From Noviherbaspirillum suwonense (GTDB taxonomy: Bacteria; Pseudomonadota; Gammaproteobacteria; Burkholderiales; Burkholderiaceae_D), in NCBI RefSeq assembly GCF_900182955.1, contig NZ_FXUL01000013.1:110106-174105 (forward strand): 64,000 nucleotides of DNA, given 5' to 3'. Shown here piece by piece: positions 9,096-21,263 of this stretch. The position numbers and the translations under genes are program-made. Under the pieces are notes generated by a model that was not told where the DNA came from, made no database searches, and saw nothing but the letters and a program-made list of their open reading frames with translations. The stretch's first letter is position 1, and each line of letters opens with the position of its first letter.

Positions 9096-9700
9096 CAGCG
9101 CTCCGGCGCGCCGCGCGCCATCCAGGCCCGGTAAACGCGCAGCGCTGCATGGGCGTCATTGGCCGCGTACAGGATCTGGCGCTCGCTGAGCACCCGGCTG
9201 GCCCAGTTGGTGGTGGCGACCTTCTTCGACTTCTGCAGCTGCTGGCCGAGCAGGTCGGCCACCGCGCTCTTGACGCCCACCGCGTTGCGCCCGGTGCGCA
9301 GCCGCTGCGCCAGGTCGACCGTGCCGGCGCAGGCGATGCCGCATTTCGACGTCAGCCGCCGCAGGTCGTCGCCCAGGCCGAAGCCGGCCTTGACCAGCTG
9401 CGGCGACGCCAGCAGCGCTTCCAGGTCGCCGAGTGCATCGAGCGCGTGGAGATGGTCGACCTGGTAGAGGAAGCAGTGGCTGTCGGTCGCAAGCTGCACC
9501 AGGTGCGGCCCGCTGGACACCTGGCCGCGGGTGAAGGTGGGACGCGACTCGGTGTCGAAGCCCAGCGCGTCGGCCGCCTCGAGGACGGCGCGGGCAGCCG
9601 CGGCCGCGGCGCTGCTGGCGACCACGGTCACCTGCGCCACCGACAGGCCGGCATATGCCGGCAGCGCCGCCGCCTCGTCCAGTTCGCCGACCCCGTTCAC
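9095..9700 (-). CDS. RNase D-like 3'-5' exonuclease (DEDDy)
   Basis: 201 aa with all three exonuclease motifs: LGFDTES (DxE, motif I), KAGFGLGDDLRRL (motif II Asp) and YAANDAHAALRV (YxxxD, motif III). It is therefore a catalytically competent-looking DEDDy nuclease without the HRDC domains of full RNase D. The start is GTG at 9700 (RNA or DNA 3'-5' trimming is known for the family; the substrate here is unknown). The GTGA start overlaps the end of the upstream kinase by 4 nt and its own TGA overlaps the next kinase ATG by 1 nt, so translation of all three is probably coupled. Confidence 0.88.
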   Translation of the reverse strand: MNGVGELDEAAALPAYAGLSVAQVTVVASSAAAAAARAVLEAADALGFDTESRPTFTRGQVSSGPHLVQLATDSHCFLYQVDHLHALDALGDLEALLASPQLVKAGFGLGDDLRRLTSKCGIACAGTVDLAQRLRTGRNAVGVKSAVADLLGQQLQKSKKVATTNWASRVLSERQILYAANDAHAALRVYRAWMARGAPER

Positions 9701-12700
9701 GCCGCGCTCGCGTCCGCCGCCACCGCGGCCAGCACTGCCCGCAGCTGGTGGATATCGTACGGCTTGGCGAGCGAACGCGAAGGAATGTCGAGATGGGCGC
9801 TGATCGAGGCGCCATAACCCGAAGCAAACACGATGGCGATGCCGGGCGCCATGACAGCCGCTTTCCTGGCCAGCTCGACGCCGGAGATGCCGGGCAGGCT
9901 GACGTCGGTAAACAGCGTGTCGAAGCGGCCGTTGCCGAGCGCCTCCAGCGCCTCCTCTGCGCTGCCCACGCCGGTCACCGTGTGCCCCAGCGTATTGAGC
10001 AGTTCGCAGACCAGGATGCGCGAGTCCTCGTTATCCTCGACCACCAGGATGCGCAGCAGGTCGTCGTCCGGCCGCATCCCCTGTTCGCTGCCGGACGTAG
10101 CTTGCGGCGTAGATATGGGCATTGATGTTGATGTTGATGTTGGCGTTGATGTTGATGTTGATGTCGGCTGCGCCGGCGGCGGCGCGATGCGGCCGCGGGC
10201 CTGCTGCCGGTTGGCGAAGATATGGCGGATCTTGCGCGCCAGGTCGGTGCGGCGGTAGGGCTTGGACAGCAGCTCGACGCCTTCGTCGAGCCGGCCGCCG
10301 TGGACGATCGCGTTCTGCGGATAGCCCGAGGTGAACAGCACCGCGATGTCCGGCACCAGCAGCCGCGCCTGGCGCGCCAGCTCGACGCTGCGCACCGGGC
10401 CCGGCATGACGACGTCGGTAAACAGCAGGTCGATATGCATGCCGCTGCGCAGGATCACCAGCGCGCCTTCGCCGTCGTCCGCCTTCAGCACCCGGTAGCC
10501 CAGCGTGCTCAGGATGTCGACCACGGTGGACTGCACGTCCGGGTCGTCCTCGGCCACCAGGATGGTCTCGTTGCCGCCATGCACCGGCCCGGTCAGCATG
10601 TCCGGCAGCGCTTCGCGGGCCTGCAGCGAGCGCGGCAGGTAGATGCGTATCGTGGTGCCGACGCCGACCTCGCTGTAGATCCGGATCGTGCCGCCGCTCT
10701 GCCTGACGAAGCCATAGGCCATGGACAGGCCGAGGCCGGTGCCCTCGCCTTCCGGCTTGGTGGTGAAAAACGGCTCGAACGCCTTCTCCATCACGGCCTG
10801 CGACATGCCGGAGCCGGTGTCGCTGACGGCCAGCATCACGTAGTCGCCGGCGGCGACCGCGTCGACCTCACCCGGCGCGCTTCCGTCCAGCGTCGCATTG
10901 GCCAGCTCGATGGTGAGCCGTCCTTCGCCCTGCATCGCGTCGCGCGCATTGATGGCCAGGTTCAGGATCACGTTCTCGATCTGGCCGGGGTCGGCCAGCG
11001 TGTTCCACAGGTCGGGCGCGACCGCGGTCCTGACGATGATGGCCTCGCCCAGCGTGCGGCGCAGCAGGTCGTCGGTGTTGCGCACCAGCTCGCCCAGGTT
11101 GATCACCACCGGCTGCAGCGGCTGCCGGCGCGCGAACGCCAGCAGCTGCGAGGACAGCTTGGCGCCGCGCAGCACCGCCGCCACCGCGGTGTCGAGCCGC
11201 TTCTGCGCGGCCTGATTGCCGGCCAGCTGGCTCTGCAGCAGCTGCAGGTTGCCGCCGATGACCTGCAGCACGTTGTTGAAATCGTGGGCGACGCCGCCCG
11301 TGAGCTGTCCGATCGCTTCCATCTTCTGCGCCTGGCGCAATGCGTTCTCGGCATCGGCCCGGCGGCCGATTTCGTCGACCACGCGCTGCTCCAGCGTTTC
11401 ATTGAGTTCGCGCAGCGTGGCCATGTGCTGGCGCCGGGTGCTGATGTCGGTGAACGTGCAGAGCGCGCCCTCGAGCACGCCGTTGCGCCGCACCGGATGG
11501 GCGCGGTATTCGACCGGGAAGCTGCTGCCGTCGACGCGGAAGAACACCTCGTCCTCGACCAGCGCCGACTCGCCGGTGCGCGCGGTGCGCAGGATCGGGC
11601 AGTCATGGTGGCGGTAGAACGTGCCGTCCGGGTGGGTATGGTGGATCAGGTCATGCAGCCTGTGGCCGATCACCTGCGAGGCCTGGCTGAAACCCAGCAT
11701 CCGCATGAAGGCCCGGTTGCACAGCGTGGTCACGCCTTCGCGGTCGATCGAGTAAAAGCCTTCCTCGGTCGAGTCGAGCAGCAGGCGGATGAATTCATTG
11801 CTTTGCTGGATGCGCGCCTCGCTGTCGCGCAGCGCCTGGTCGATCTGCTTGCGGTGGGTGATGTCGAAGGCCACGCCGAGGTAACGCTTCTCGCCGTTGC
11901 GCTCGACCACCTTGCCGCGGCGCGCCAGCCAGCGTTTCTCGCCGTTGTCGGCGCGGGTGATCTGGTATTCGGCATATTCGAGCGGATTGTCCTGCACGCC
12001 GAGCTTGAGCGGACCGACCTCGTGCCGGTGCGCCGGGTCCACCATCGCCACCAGCATGCTGCCGGTGACGGGAACGTCGTCCGGCAGCCCCCACAGCCGC
12101 CGGTAGGTGTCCGAGCAGACCATCCTGTCGGCCTCGGGAAACCATTCGAAGCTGCCGATGCCGCCGGCTTCCTGCGCGATGCGCAGCCGTTCGCTGTTGG
12201 CGGTGTGCTCGGTGACATCGACGCCCTGCACGAAGATGCCGGCCACCGCGCCCGACCTGCCGCGTATGGGCTGGTAAAGGAAATCGAGCAGCACCGAGCG
12301 CTCGGCGCCATTGTCGCGGCGGCGCAGGCGCACCTCGATTTCCTTGCCGACGTAAGGCTCGCCGCTGGCGTAGACCTCGTCGAGCAGCGTGATGAATCCC
12401 TGTTCGACCACTTCCGGCAGCACTTCCCGCACCGGCTTGCCGATGATGTCGTCGCGCCCGATCAGGTCCCGGTAGGGCGCATTGGCGACGGTGAAGATGT
12501 GCTGCGGGCCGCGCAGCACCGCGGTGAAGCCGGGCGCCTGCTCGAACAGGCTGCGCAGGAAATCGCTTTCGTCGGCGCGCGCATGGCGCTCGGCGTCGGC
12601 CGCCATCCGTTCTGTCGCAATGGCTTCATGCAGCCTGCGCACCAGGCGCTCGTCGTCATCGAACGCGGGCGCGGCCGCGCGCGGCGCTTCGATGGCGGTC

Positions 12701-13095
12701 GCCAGGAAGCCTACGGTCGCGCCGCCGGCATGGAGCGGCGTGAAATACAGCGCGAACGGCGCGGCGCCGGCGACATGCACGGCCGGCAGGGTCGCGCCGG
12801 CGGGCGGCGCGTCGTCCGCCCATGGCCAGAGCTGCGGCCATACCTGACGGGCCGGCTTGCCGAACACCCTGGCGTCGCGTTCGCCCGCCAGCAGCGCGAA
12901 AGCCTGGTTGTAGACGATGACATGGTCGCTGCCCCACAGCAGCAGCATCGGGAGCGGCGTATGACTGAGGATGTCCACCGCGGTCGACAGCACCGGTGGC
13001 CAGGCATCTTCCGTACCGGACAGCATGGAGAGGCATGCGCTGTCGCGAATGCGTTTCCTCGTGGTATCCGGGTTCAGGCCAATGGTGACAGTCAT
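9697..13095 (-). CDS. hybrid sensor histidine kinase, multi-PAS-HisKA-HATPase-REC-REC
   Basis: 1132 aa with no membrane helix, so a cytoplasmic sensor. Four PAS-type modules lie at about 35-140, 165-290, 300-415 and 425-545. The kinase core has [13 protein letters not shown] near 605 and [14 protein letters not shown] near 715. REC1 ([22 protein letters not shown]) and REC2 ([21 protein letters not shown]) both keep their catalytic residues. A Thr/Ser/Pro linker between the receivers is encoded by a hexanucleotide repeat. It is the first gene of a three-gene overlapping unit with an exonuclease and a paralogous kinase. No response regulator with a DNA-binding output is nearby. Confidence 0.92.
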   Translation of the reverse strand: MTVTIGLNPDTTRKRIRDSACLSMLSGTEDAWPPVLSTAVDILSHTPLPMLLLWGSDHVIVYNQAFALLAGERDARVFGKPARQVWPQLWPWADDAPPAGATLPAVHVAGAAPFALYFTPLHAGGATVGFLATAIEAPRAAAPAFDDDERLVRRLHEAIATERMAADAERHARADESDFLRSLFEQAPGFTAVLRGPQHIFTVANAPYRDLIGRDDIIGKPVREVLPEVVEQGFITLLDEVYASGEPYVGKEIEVRLRRRDNGAERSVLLDFLYQPIRGRSGAVAGIFVQGVDVTEHTANSERLRIAQEAGGIGSFEWFPEADRMVCSDTYRRLWGLPDDVPVTGSMLVAMVDPAHRHEVGPLKLGVQDNPLEYAEYQITRADNGEKRWLARRGKVVERNGEKRYLGVAFDITHRKQIDQALRDSEARIQQSNEFIRLLLDSTEEGFYSIDREGVTTLCNRAFMRMLGFSQASQVIGHRLHDLIHHTHPDGTFYRHHDCPILRTARTGESALVEDEVFFRVDGSSFPVEYRAHPVRRNGVLEGALCTFTDISTRRQHMATLRELNETLEQRVVDEIGRRADAENALRQAQKMEAIGQLTGGVAHDFNNVLQVIGGNLQLLQSQLAGNQAAQKRLDTAVAAVLRGAKLSSQLLAFARRQPLQPVVINLGELVRNTDDLLRRTLGEAIIVRTAVAPDLWNTLADPGQIENVILNLAINARDAMQGEGRLTIELANATLDGSAPGEVDAVAAGDYVMLAVSDTGSGMSQAVMEKAFEPFFTTKPEGEGTGLGLSMAYGFVRQSGGTIRIYSEVGVGTTIRIYLPRSLQAREALPDMLTGPVHGGNETILVAEDDPDVQSTVVDILSTLGYRVLKADDGEGALVILRSGMHIDLLFTDVVMPGPVRSVELARQARLLVPDIAVLFTSGYPQNAIVHGGRLDEGVELLSKPYRRTDLARKIRHIFANRQQARGRIAPPPAQPTSTSTSTPTSTSTSMPISTPQATSGSEQGMRPDDDLLRILVVEDNEDSRILVCELLNTLGHTVTGVGSAEEALEALGNGRFDTLFTDVSLPGISGVELARKAAVMAPGIAIVFASGYGASISAHLDIPSRSLAKPYDIHQLRAVLAAVAADASAA
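10122..10163. repeat. hexanucleotide tandem repeat inside kinase gene
   Basis: Seven units of TTGATG on the + strand, the fourth being TTGGCG. In the minus-strand kinase frame they encode alternating Ser/Thr/Pro dipeptides linking the two receivers. Changes in unit number would lengthen or shorten the linker without shifting the frame. Confidence 0.85.
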
Positions 13096-13271
13096 TCAGT
13101 TTCAGGCACGGGGCCGGAAAGCGGCCCTGCTTTGGTGGAAAGCCTGAAATTCTAAAGGTTAACGTGCTGGCAGGCAGGAAAAGATGCAGCGTATTCCCCG
13201 GCACGCAACTTTACGCCGCCCGGTCACGCAGCCATGCTGCACGGCAACGCGGACGGCGGCGCGCAGGCCGC

Positions 13272-13598
13272 CTAGTTGCCGCGTGCGGGAAAACCGGAAT
13301 TGCCGAGCACCAGCCCTTCCACCGGGTCTTCGGGCGCCTTCTCCGGCCCGCTGGTTTCGCGTGCATTTTCAGGTGGTTCGATGTCCGACGCGGGTGCTGC
13401 GCCCTGCGCAGGCGCCTGGCGCGGCCGCGGCTTGGGCGCCTGCGAACGCGGGTCGCCGGGCATTTCGCTGAACTGGTCGTCCTTGGCGGTTTCCACGAAA
13501 AGCTGCTCGTCGACCACGGTCTGCACCAGGCTGCCATCCTGGGGATGGCCCTTGCCTGCCTTGTTCTTTTCGTCCGGCTTGCTGGTGTCGTTGGTCAT
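13272..13598 (-). CDS. hypothetical protein, small acidic/proline-rich
   Basis: 108 aa, hydrophilic, no membrane segment or cysteine, with Pro/Ala-rich stretches in the middle (KPRPRQAPAQGAAPA). The start ATG at 13598 is supported by an upstream GAGGAAA on the minus strand. I do not recognise the family. It lies upstream of the multi-PAS kinase on the same strand with a 176-nt gap, so co-transcription is possible but not clear. It looks intrinsically disordered. Confidence 0.6.
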   Translation of the reverse strand: MTNDTSKPDEKNKAGKGHPQDGSLVQTVVDEQLFVETAKDDQFSEMPGDPRSQAPKPRPRQAPAQGAAPASDIEPPENARETSGPEKAPEDPVEGLVLGNSGFPARGN

Positions 13599-13796
13599 AT
13601 TCGTTTCCTCTTGTTATGTCGGCTGCTGAGGCGTCGATGATAATCGCGCTGCGCCGGTTCGGATGTCGGATAGACGGCCGGCACAGCGTAGGAATACGCT
13701 GATTATGCATCCCCGGAAAGCTTGTCCCAACCCGGAGGCCGACGTCGCCGTTTCCAGTAGAATCCTTCGACGAATCGAAACCAGACGAGGATTACG

Positions 13797-14042
13797 ATGA
13801 GCGACCAGAATGACAAAGAGCAGTTTGCCGCCGATCTCGAACAGCGTTTCAAGGACGTGATGCAATGGGCGGTGACAACCTGGCCCGATAGCGAGCATCC
13901 GGTGTCGCTGGCCGATTTCGGGGACGTGGAAAAAGCAGTCAAGGCGATCTCGCAGCGCTTCCTGCATCCGTCGGGCGAAGCGCTTTCGCCGTCCGAAGGC
14001 GGCGCGCAGTTCGTCGACGTCTCGCCTGCGCCTTGGCCCTGA
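13797..14042 (+). CDS. hypothetical small protein preceding kinase
   Basis: 81 aa, starting at the ATG at 13797 after a CGAGGA ribosome-binding site. It is mostly helical, with a pattern such as QFAADLEQRFKDVMQWAVTTW, and has no recognisable domain. It ends 14 nt before the most likely start of the next kinase and may be translationally linked to it. Function unknown; a small partner of the kinase is only a positional guess. Confidence 0.6.
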   Translation: MSDQNDKEQFAADLEQRFKDVMQWAVTTWPDSEHPVSLADFGDVEKAVKAISQRFLHPSGEALSPSEGGAQFVDVSPAPWP

Positions 14043-14056
14043 CGGCAGGCTCTCCG

Positions 14057-16981
<2,925 letters not shown>

Positions 16982-17149
16982 CGTGGCGGCTGCCGGGCAG
17001 CCGGGCAATCGGATTGGCGGATGAACGGGTAAGCACGCGGCAGCGAAACGCGCGCTGCGCTGCGCGGGACGCCATCGGCATCATGCGCCGGCATTCGGGC
17101 CAGGCAGCGCCCGGCCCGGCTTTCCCTGCTTTCCCCGCAACCGTGCCGG

Positions 17150-17830
17150 TCAGCGCTTCCTGGCGCTCTTCTTCGCCGGCGCCGCGGCCTTCCTGGCGCG
17201 CGGCTTCGCCGCTTCCGGCGCCGGCTTCTGCTTCTCCTCGGGTTCGCTGGCGACCGCGGTGCTGACTGCCTGCTTGAACTGGTCCTGCAGCAGGTTCCAC
17301 CATGCGGCCGGGTTGGCGAAGGCGGTGGCGTTGGACATGTCGGCATTGGCCTGCGGCCCCTCGGCCGGCCTGCCTGCCGCGGACGCCGACGGCGCGCCGC
17401 CCGGCGTGGCCGGCTTGTCGGCCACCGGCGGATCGAAGGAGAAGGACGGAGCGGCCGGGGCCGGTGCGGGCTGCGCCGCCGGGGCCGGGGGCGGAGCGGC
17501 GGCCGGCCTGGCAGCCGGGGCCGCGGCTGCCGCATGCGACATGCCGGCCTGGGCCAGCGAGTTCATGCTGGTGCTCATGGTCTGCAGCGCCGCCAGCGTG
17601 GCGCTCTGCACTTCCAGCGCCTGTATCGTGCTGCGCAGCATGCTCATGTTGACATTGAGCCAGGACTCGACCGCCTTCAGGTCGGTGATCTGCTTGTTGA
17701 CCTCGTCGACCGACAGCGACGGCATCGCCATGCCCGGTATCTTCATGCCGCCCCACAGGTTCTTGACGAATTCCAGGGTGTCGGTCATTGCGCCGACGCC
17801 GGGTATGCCGGACATGTTCGATTCTGCCAT
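17150..17830 (-). CDS. phaM: PhaM-like polyhydroxyalkanoate granule protein
   Basis: 226 aa from the ATG at 17830, chosen because GGAG precedes it at good spacing. The N-terminal part (about 20-95) contains DTLEFVKNLWGGM and a helix-rich heptad segment. The middle is Ala/Pro-rich. The C-terminus is a Lys/Ala/Arg tail (ARKAAAPAKKSARKR) like the DNA-binding tail of Ralstonia PhaM. PhaM attaches PHA granules to the nucleoid and activates PHA synthase. No other pha gene is in the window. The similarity is to overall architecture and the N-terminal block, so the symbol is likely but not certain. Confidence 0.72.
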   Translation of the reverse strand: MAESNMSGIPGVGAMTDTLEFVKNLWGGMKIPGMAMPSLSVDEVNKQITDLKAVESWLNVNMSMLRSTIQALEVQSATLAALQTMSTSMNSLAQAGMSHAAAAAPAARPAAAPPPAPAAQPAPAPAAPSFSFDPPVADKPATPGGAPSASAAGRPAEGPQANADMSNATAFANPAAWWNLLQDQFKQAVSTAVASEPEEKQKPAPEAAKPRARKAAAPAKKSARKR

Positions 17831-17887
17831 GCTGGTCTCCATGAGTTATGTGCGACTAGGTTAGCAGAAAAGCATCATGAAAGAACC

Positions 17888-17929
17888 CGCTCCGGCCGCG
17901 ATTGCTTGCGATCGCTCGCGGCCGGAGCG
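17888..17929 (-). terminator. Rho-independent-type terminator after binding-protein gene
   Basis: A perfect 14-bp stem (CGCTCCGGCCGCGA / TCGCGGCCGGAGCG) with a 14-nt loop begins 5 nt after the stop codon of the ABC binding protein. On the minus strand it is followed by GGGTTCTTTC, a weak U-tract. It separates this gene from the phaM-like gene downstream. Confidence 0.7.
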
Positions 17930-17934
17930 CGCGG

Positions 17935-19233
17935 CTAATGCGCGGGACGGACCATGTTGCAGGACGTCGGCAACGCGGTCTCCGGTTCCGACAGGTAGCG
18001 CTCGGTGCGAAAGCCGTAGCCGCTGCCTTCGTTATCGAATCGCACGCCCTCGCCTTTCTTCTGCATCACCGACACGTACAGCGGCTGCAGCAGCTGGTGG
18101 TCGGCGGCCCGCATGGTCGCATGGTGGAAGCCGTTCCTGAACTGCGCGCCCTCGAGCGCCCGCGCCACCGCGCCGGCCTCGGTGCTGCCGGCCTTCTCGA
18201 TGGCGCCGGCCAGCATCGCGATCATCAGGTGCATGCGCATGTGGACGTAGTCGTCCTCCGGCGCCGGATAGCGCTTGCCGAAGGCCTGGTAGAACGCATC
18301 GCTGCCTTCGCCGCCGGCATTCGGATGCCATTCGGCGACCGCGCGCACGCGGCCGACGCCGGCGTCGCCGATCGCGGCGGGCGCGCCCAGGCCGTTGCCG
18401 TAGAAGGTGTAGAACTTGACCTCGAGGCCGGCGTCCCGCACCGCCTTGACCAGCAGCGTCAGGTCGTTGCCCCAGTTGCCGGTGACGATGGTGTCGGCGC
18501 CGCTGGCGCGGATCTTGGCGACGTAGGGCGAAAAGTCCTTGACCTTGCCGATCGGGTGCAGCTCGTCGCCGACGATGGCGATGTCGGGCCGCTTGGCCGT
18601 CAGCATGCCGCGCGCCGCCTTCGCGGTCTGGCGGCCGAAGCTGTAGTCCTGGCCGATCAGGTAGACCTTTTTCGCATGGCCGTCCTGGCGGATCACCTCG
18701 GTCAGCGCGTGCATGCGCATGTCGGCGCTGGCGTCGAAGCGGAAATGCCAGAAGCTGCATTTTTCATTGGTCAGCGCCGGGTCGACCGCCGAGTAGTTCA
18801 GGAACAGCATGCGCTGCTGCGGCATCCGCTCGTTGTGGCGGTTGACGGCATCGACCAGCGCCAGGGCCACCGCCGAACTGTTGCCCTGCACCATGAAGCT
18901 TATCCGCTGGTCGGACAGGCGGCGAAACTCGATCAGCGACTCTTCCACGCCCTGCTTGTTGTCGAAGATAGATAGCGCCAGCGGATGGCGGCCGTCGGGC
19001 AGTCTGACGCCGCCGCGGGCATTCACGTTTTCGATGGCCAGCCGCAGGTTGCGGGCGACGGCTTCGCCGGCATTGGCGAAGGAGCCGGACATGCCCTCCA
19101 CCATCCCGATGCGGATGGGCTCGCCCGGCGCGGGGCCGGCCGTGGCCACGTCGGCGGCTGCGGCCGCCGTGGCGGCGGTGACGGCAGCGGCGGCGAACGT
19201 CATCAGCAGTGTTGCGAGCAGCGGCTTGCGCAT
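17935..19233 (-). CDS. ABC transporter substrate-binding protein (branched-chain amino acid type)
   Basis: 432 aa with a signal peptide of repeated Ala. The mature sequence matches the periplasmic-binding-protein type I fold of the LivK/urea family (IRIGMVEGMSGSFANAGEAV at the start, then AGLEVKFYTFYGNGLG near 300). It would deliver an amino acid, amide or similar ligand. No permease or ATPase genes are adjacent and a strong terminator follows, so it is an orphan binding protein. It may serve a distant transporter or act as a sensor. The start at 19233 is preceded by an AGGGGG stretch. Confidence 0.85.
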   Translation of the reverse strand: MRKPLLATLLMTFAAAAVTAATAAAAADVATAGPAPGEPIRIGMVEGMSGSFANAGEAVARNLRLAIENVNARGGVRLPDGRHPLALSIFDNKQGVEESLIEFRRLSDQRISFMVQGNSSAVALALVDAVNRHNERMPQQRMLFLNYSAVDPALTNEKCSFWHFRFDASADMRMHALTEVIRQDGHAKKVYLIGQDYSFGRQTAKAARGMLTAKRPDIAIVGDELHPIGKVKDFSPYVAKIRASGADTIVTGNWGNDLTLLVKAVRDAGLEVKFYTFYGNGLGAPAAIGDAGVGRVRAVAEWHPNAGGEGSDAFYQAFGKRYPAPEDDYVHMRMHLMIAMLAGAIEKAGSTEAGAVARALEGAQFRNGFHHATMRAADHQLLQPLYVSVMQKKGEGVRFDNEGSGYGFRTERYLSEPETALPTSCNMVRPAH

Positions 19234-19332
19234 GGAATACCCCCTGTTTTCGAAAAGCGGCCATTCTACGTGCTTCGCCGCAGCGCAGCATGCGTCTGGA
19301 AGCGGCCCGCCGGCAGCGGCTACACTAGCGGG

Positions 19333-20457
19333 ATGCCCGTCGAAACGTCTTTCCTCCGCCGCTGGACCCCGCTGCTCGTGCGCGGGCTGGGCGTGCTCGC
19401 GCTGTCGCTGCTGCTGCACTGGGCGGCGCTGCAATGGGCGGGCCGGCATATCGGGCAGACGCCGCCGGCCAGCGCCGATGCGCCGCCGGTCACGGTGCAG
19501 CTGCGCCCGCCGCCGGCGCCGCCGCCTGCGCTGGCCCCGCCGCCGGTCGCCGTGGCGACGCCCCGGCCTCCGCAGCCGCCACGCCCGCGTCCGCGCAAGC
19601 GTCCGCCGCCGGTGGCGTCCGCGCCGGCGCCGGCAGCGACGGCGCCAACGGCGGCCGCGCCGGAACCCGCTGCCGTGGACGCGCCGCCGGAAGCGGCGGT
19701 GGCGGTGGCCGCGGCCCCGGCCGCGGAAGCGCCCGTGGAAGCCGCTGCGCCCGGGCCCGCCGAAGCGCCGGCCGCACCGGCCGAAGCGCCGTCCTACCGC
19801 TTCCGCATGCCGCCGTCGGCCCAGCTGAAATACGACGTGCAGGCGCTGCGGGACGGCAAGGTGGTCTACGGCGGCGGCAAGATCGCCTGGCGCGCCGACG
19901 GCGGGCGCTACCAGGTCGACGGCGAAGCCAGCGTGCTGTTCTTCACCGTGCTCAATTTCCAGAGCGTCGGCGCGATCGACGAATCGGGCGTCGCGCCCGA
20001 ACTGTATTCGGAAAAGCGCTTTCGCCGGCCCGAGAACGTGACCCGCTTCGAGCGCGGCAGCAATGTCATCCGCTTTTCGGCGTCGGAGGCGTCCTTCCCG
20101 CGCACCGGCGGCGCGCAGGACCGCGCCAGCGTCGTCTGGCAACTGGCCGCCATCGGCCTCGGCGACCCCGGGCGCTACGCGCCGGGCGCCGCGCTCGAAC
20201 TGTTCGTGGCCGGCGTGCGCGATGCGGAACCCTGGGTGATCCAGGTGATCGGACTGGAACAGACCGAGACGCCGGCCGGCCCCACCGAAGCCTGGCACGT
20301 GGTGCGCGTGCCGCGGCCGGGCTCCTACGAGCAGAAGCTCGACATCTGGCTCGCGCCGCAGCACTGGTGGTACCCGGTGCGGCTGCGCTTCACCGAAACC
20401 AATGGCGAATACCTGGACATGGCGGTGACGTCGGTGCAGTCGCTGACCCCGATCTGA
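19333..20457 (+). CDS. DUF3108 protein with TonB-like anchor and linker
   Basis: 374 aa. A membrane helix at about 15-37 is followed by roughly 100 residues rich in Pro and Ala (PPPAPPPALAPPP, PRPRKRPPP), then a C-terminal DUF3108 domain (about 155-370). Blocks there include LKYDVQALRDGKVVYGGG, AQDRASVVWQL and KLDIWLAPQHWWYPVRLRF. The layout is that of a protein anchored in the inner membrane and spanning the periplasm. The function of DUF3108 is not established. The next gene is a shorter paralogue 31 nt away, and queC follows. Confidence 0.85.
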   Translation: MPVETSFLRRWTPLLVRGLGVLALSLLLHWAALQWAGRHIGQTPPASADAPPVTVQLRPPPAPPPALAPPPVAVATPRPPQPPRPRPRKRPPPVASAPAPAATAPTAAAPEPAAVDAPPEAAVAVAAAPAAEAPVEAAAPGPAEAPAAPAEAPSYRFRMPPSAQLKYDVQALRDGKVVYGGGKIAWRADGGRYQVDGEASVLFFTVLNFQSVGAIDESGVAPELYSEKRFRRPENVTRFERGSNVIRFSASEASFPRTGGAQDRASVVWQLAAIGLGDPGRYAPGAALELFVAGVRDAEPWVIQVIGLEQTETPAGPTEAWHVVRVPRPGSYEQKLDIWLAPQHWWYPVRLRFTETNGEYLDMAVTSVQSLTPI

Positions 20458-20488
20458 TGCAATGCAATCCAATGGAGAACGCTAGAAC

Positions 20489-21229
20489 GTGAGATACCCG
20501 CTGATATTCCTGCCGGCGCTGATGCTGTCCCTCGCGGCCGTCGCCGCGCCGCCGGCGCCCGCCAAGCCGGCCTACCCGACCAGCGCGCCGCCCGCGGCCG
20601 AACTGAGCTACGCGATCCGCGCGCGCCAGGGCGGCCTCAGCATCAGCGGCGAGTCCGAGATGCACTGGCTGCCCGCCGGCAAGCGCTACACGCTGACGAT
20701 AGAGACCCGCGCAATGCTGGTCGGGAAGATCCTCGACGAGAAAAGCGAGGGCGCGATCGACGCCTGGGGCCTGGCGCCGGCGAGCTATACCGAGAAGCGC
20801 TTCCGGAAGGGCGAGACCAGCGTCACCTTCAACCGCGAGGCGAAGCTGATCAGCTTCAGCGCCTCCGAGCGCAGCTACCCGATCCGCGGCGGCGAGCAGG
20901 ACCGCGCCAGCGTCATCTGGCAGTTGAGCGCGGCGGCGCGGGCGGCGCCGGCGAAATTCAGGAGCGGGTCGGCCTGGAATTTCTTCGTTGTCGGCCAGCG
21001 CGACGCCGACCCGTGGACCTTCAAGGTCGGCGCCCAGGAAAAGGTGCCCGGCCCGGACGGCGACGTGATGGCCTGGCATGTCACGCGCAATCCGCCGCCG
21101 GGCTCGGAGGAACAGCAGCTCGACATCTGGCTGGCGCCCTCGCTGCACTGGTATCCGGTCAAGCTGCGCTTCACCGAGGGCGGCGGCGACTTCATCGAAC
21201 AGACGCTGCGCCAGGTGCGGCCCAAATGA
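20489..21229 (+). CDS. DUF3108 domain protein, secreted
   Basis: 246 aa with a GTG start at 20489 and GGAGA at 20474-20478. A signal peptide (LPALMLSLAAVAAPPAPA) is followed by a DUF3108 domain paralogous to the preceding gene: EQDRASVIWQL and QLDIWLAPSLHWYPVKLRF match its AQDRASVVWQL and KLDIWLAPQHWWYPVRLRF. It lacks the membrane anchor and Pro-rich linker, so it is probably free in the periplasm. Tandem duplication followed by domain gain or loss is likely. Confidence 0.87.
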   Translation: MRYPLIFLPALMLSLAAVAAPPAPAKPAYPTSAPPAAELSYAIRARQGGLSISGESEMHWLPAGKRYTLTIETRAMLVGKILDEKSEGAIDAWGLAPASYTEKRFRKGETSVTFNREAKLISFSASERSYPIRGGEQDRASVIWQLSAAARAAPAKFRSGSAWNFFVVGQRDADPWTFKVGAQEKVPGPDGDVMAWHVTRNPPPGSEEQQLDIWLAPSLHWYPVKLRFTEGGGDFIEQTLRQVRPK

Positions 21230-21263
21230 ATACACCGTGTTTCATGTTTAGAAGAGGACAAGA

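Noticed and set aside
10122..10163. Tandem repeat as a CRISPR array
   Set aside because: Units are 6 nt with no spacers, inside a coding frame.
5940..13155. Long + strand open frames opposite the two kinases and the exonuclease
   Set aside because: Low-complexity Gln/Arg/Ala-rich translations with no motif, mirror images of genes with clear domains.
14033..14056. TTG at 14033 as the start of the third kinase
   Set aside because: No ribosome-binding site, and it lies inside the preceding ORF. The ATG at 14057 begins just before the conserved N-terminal block.
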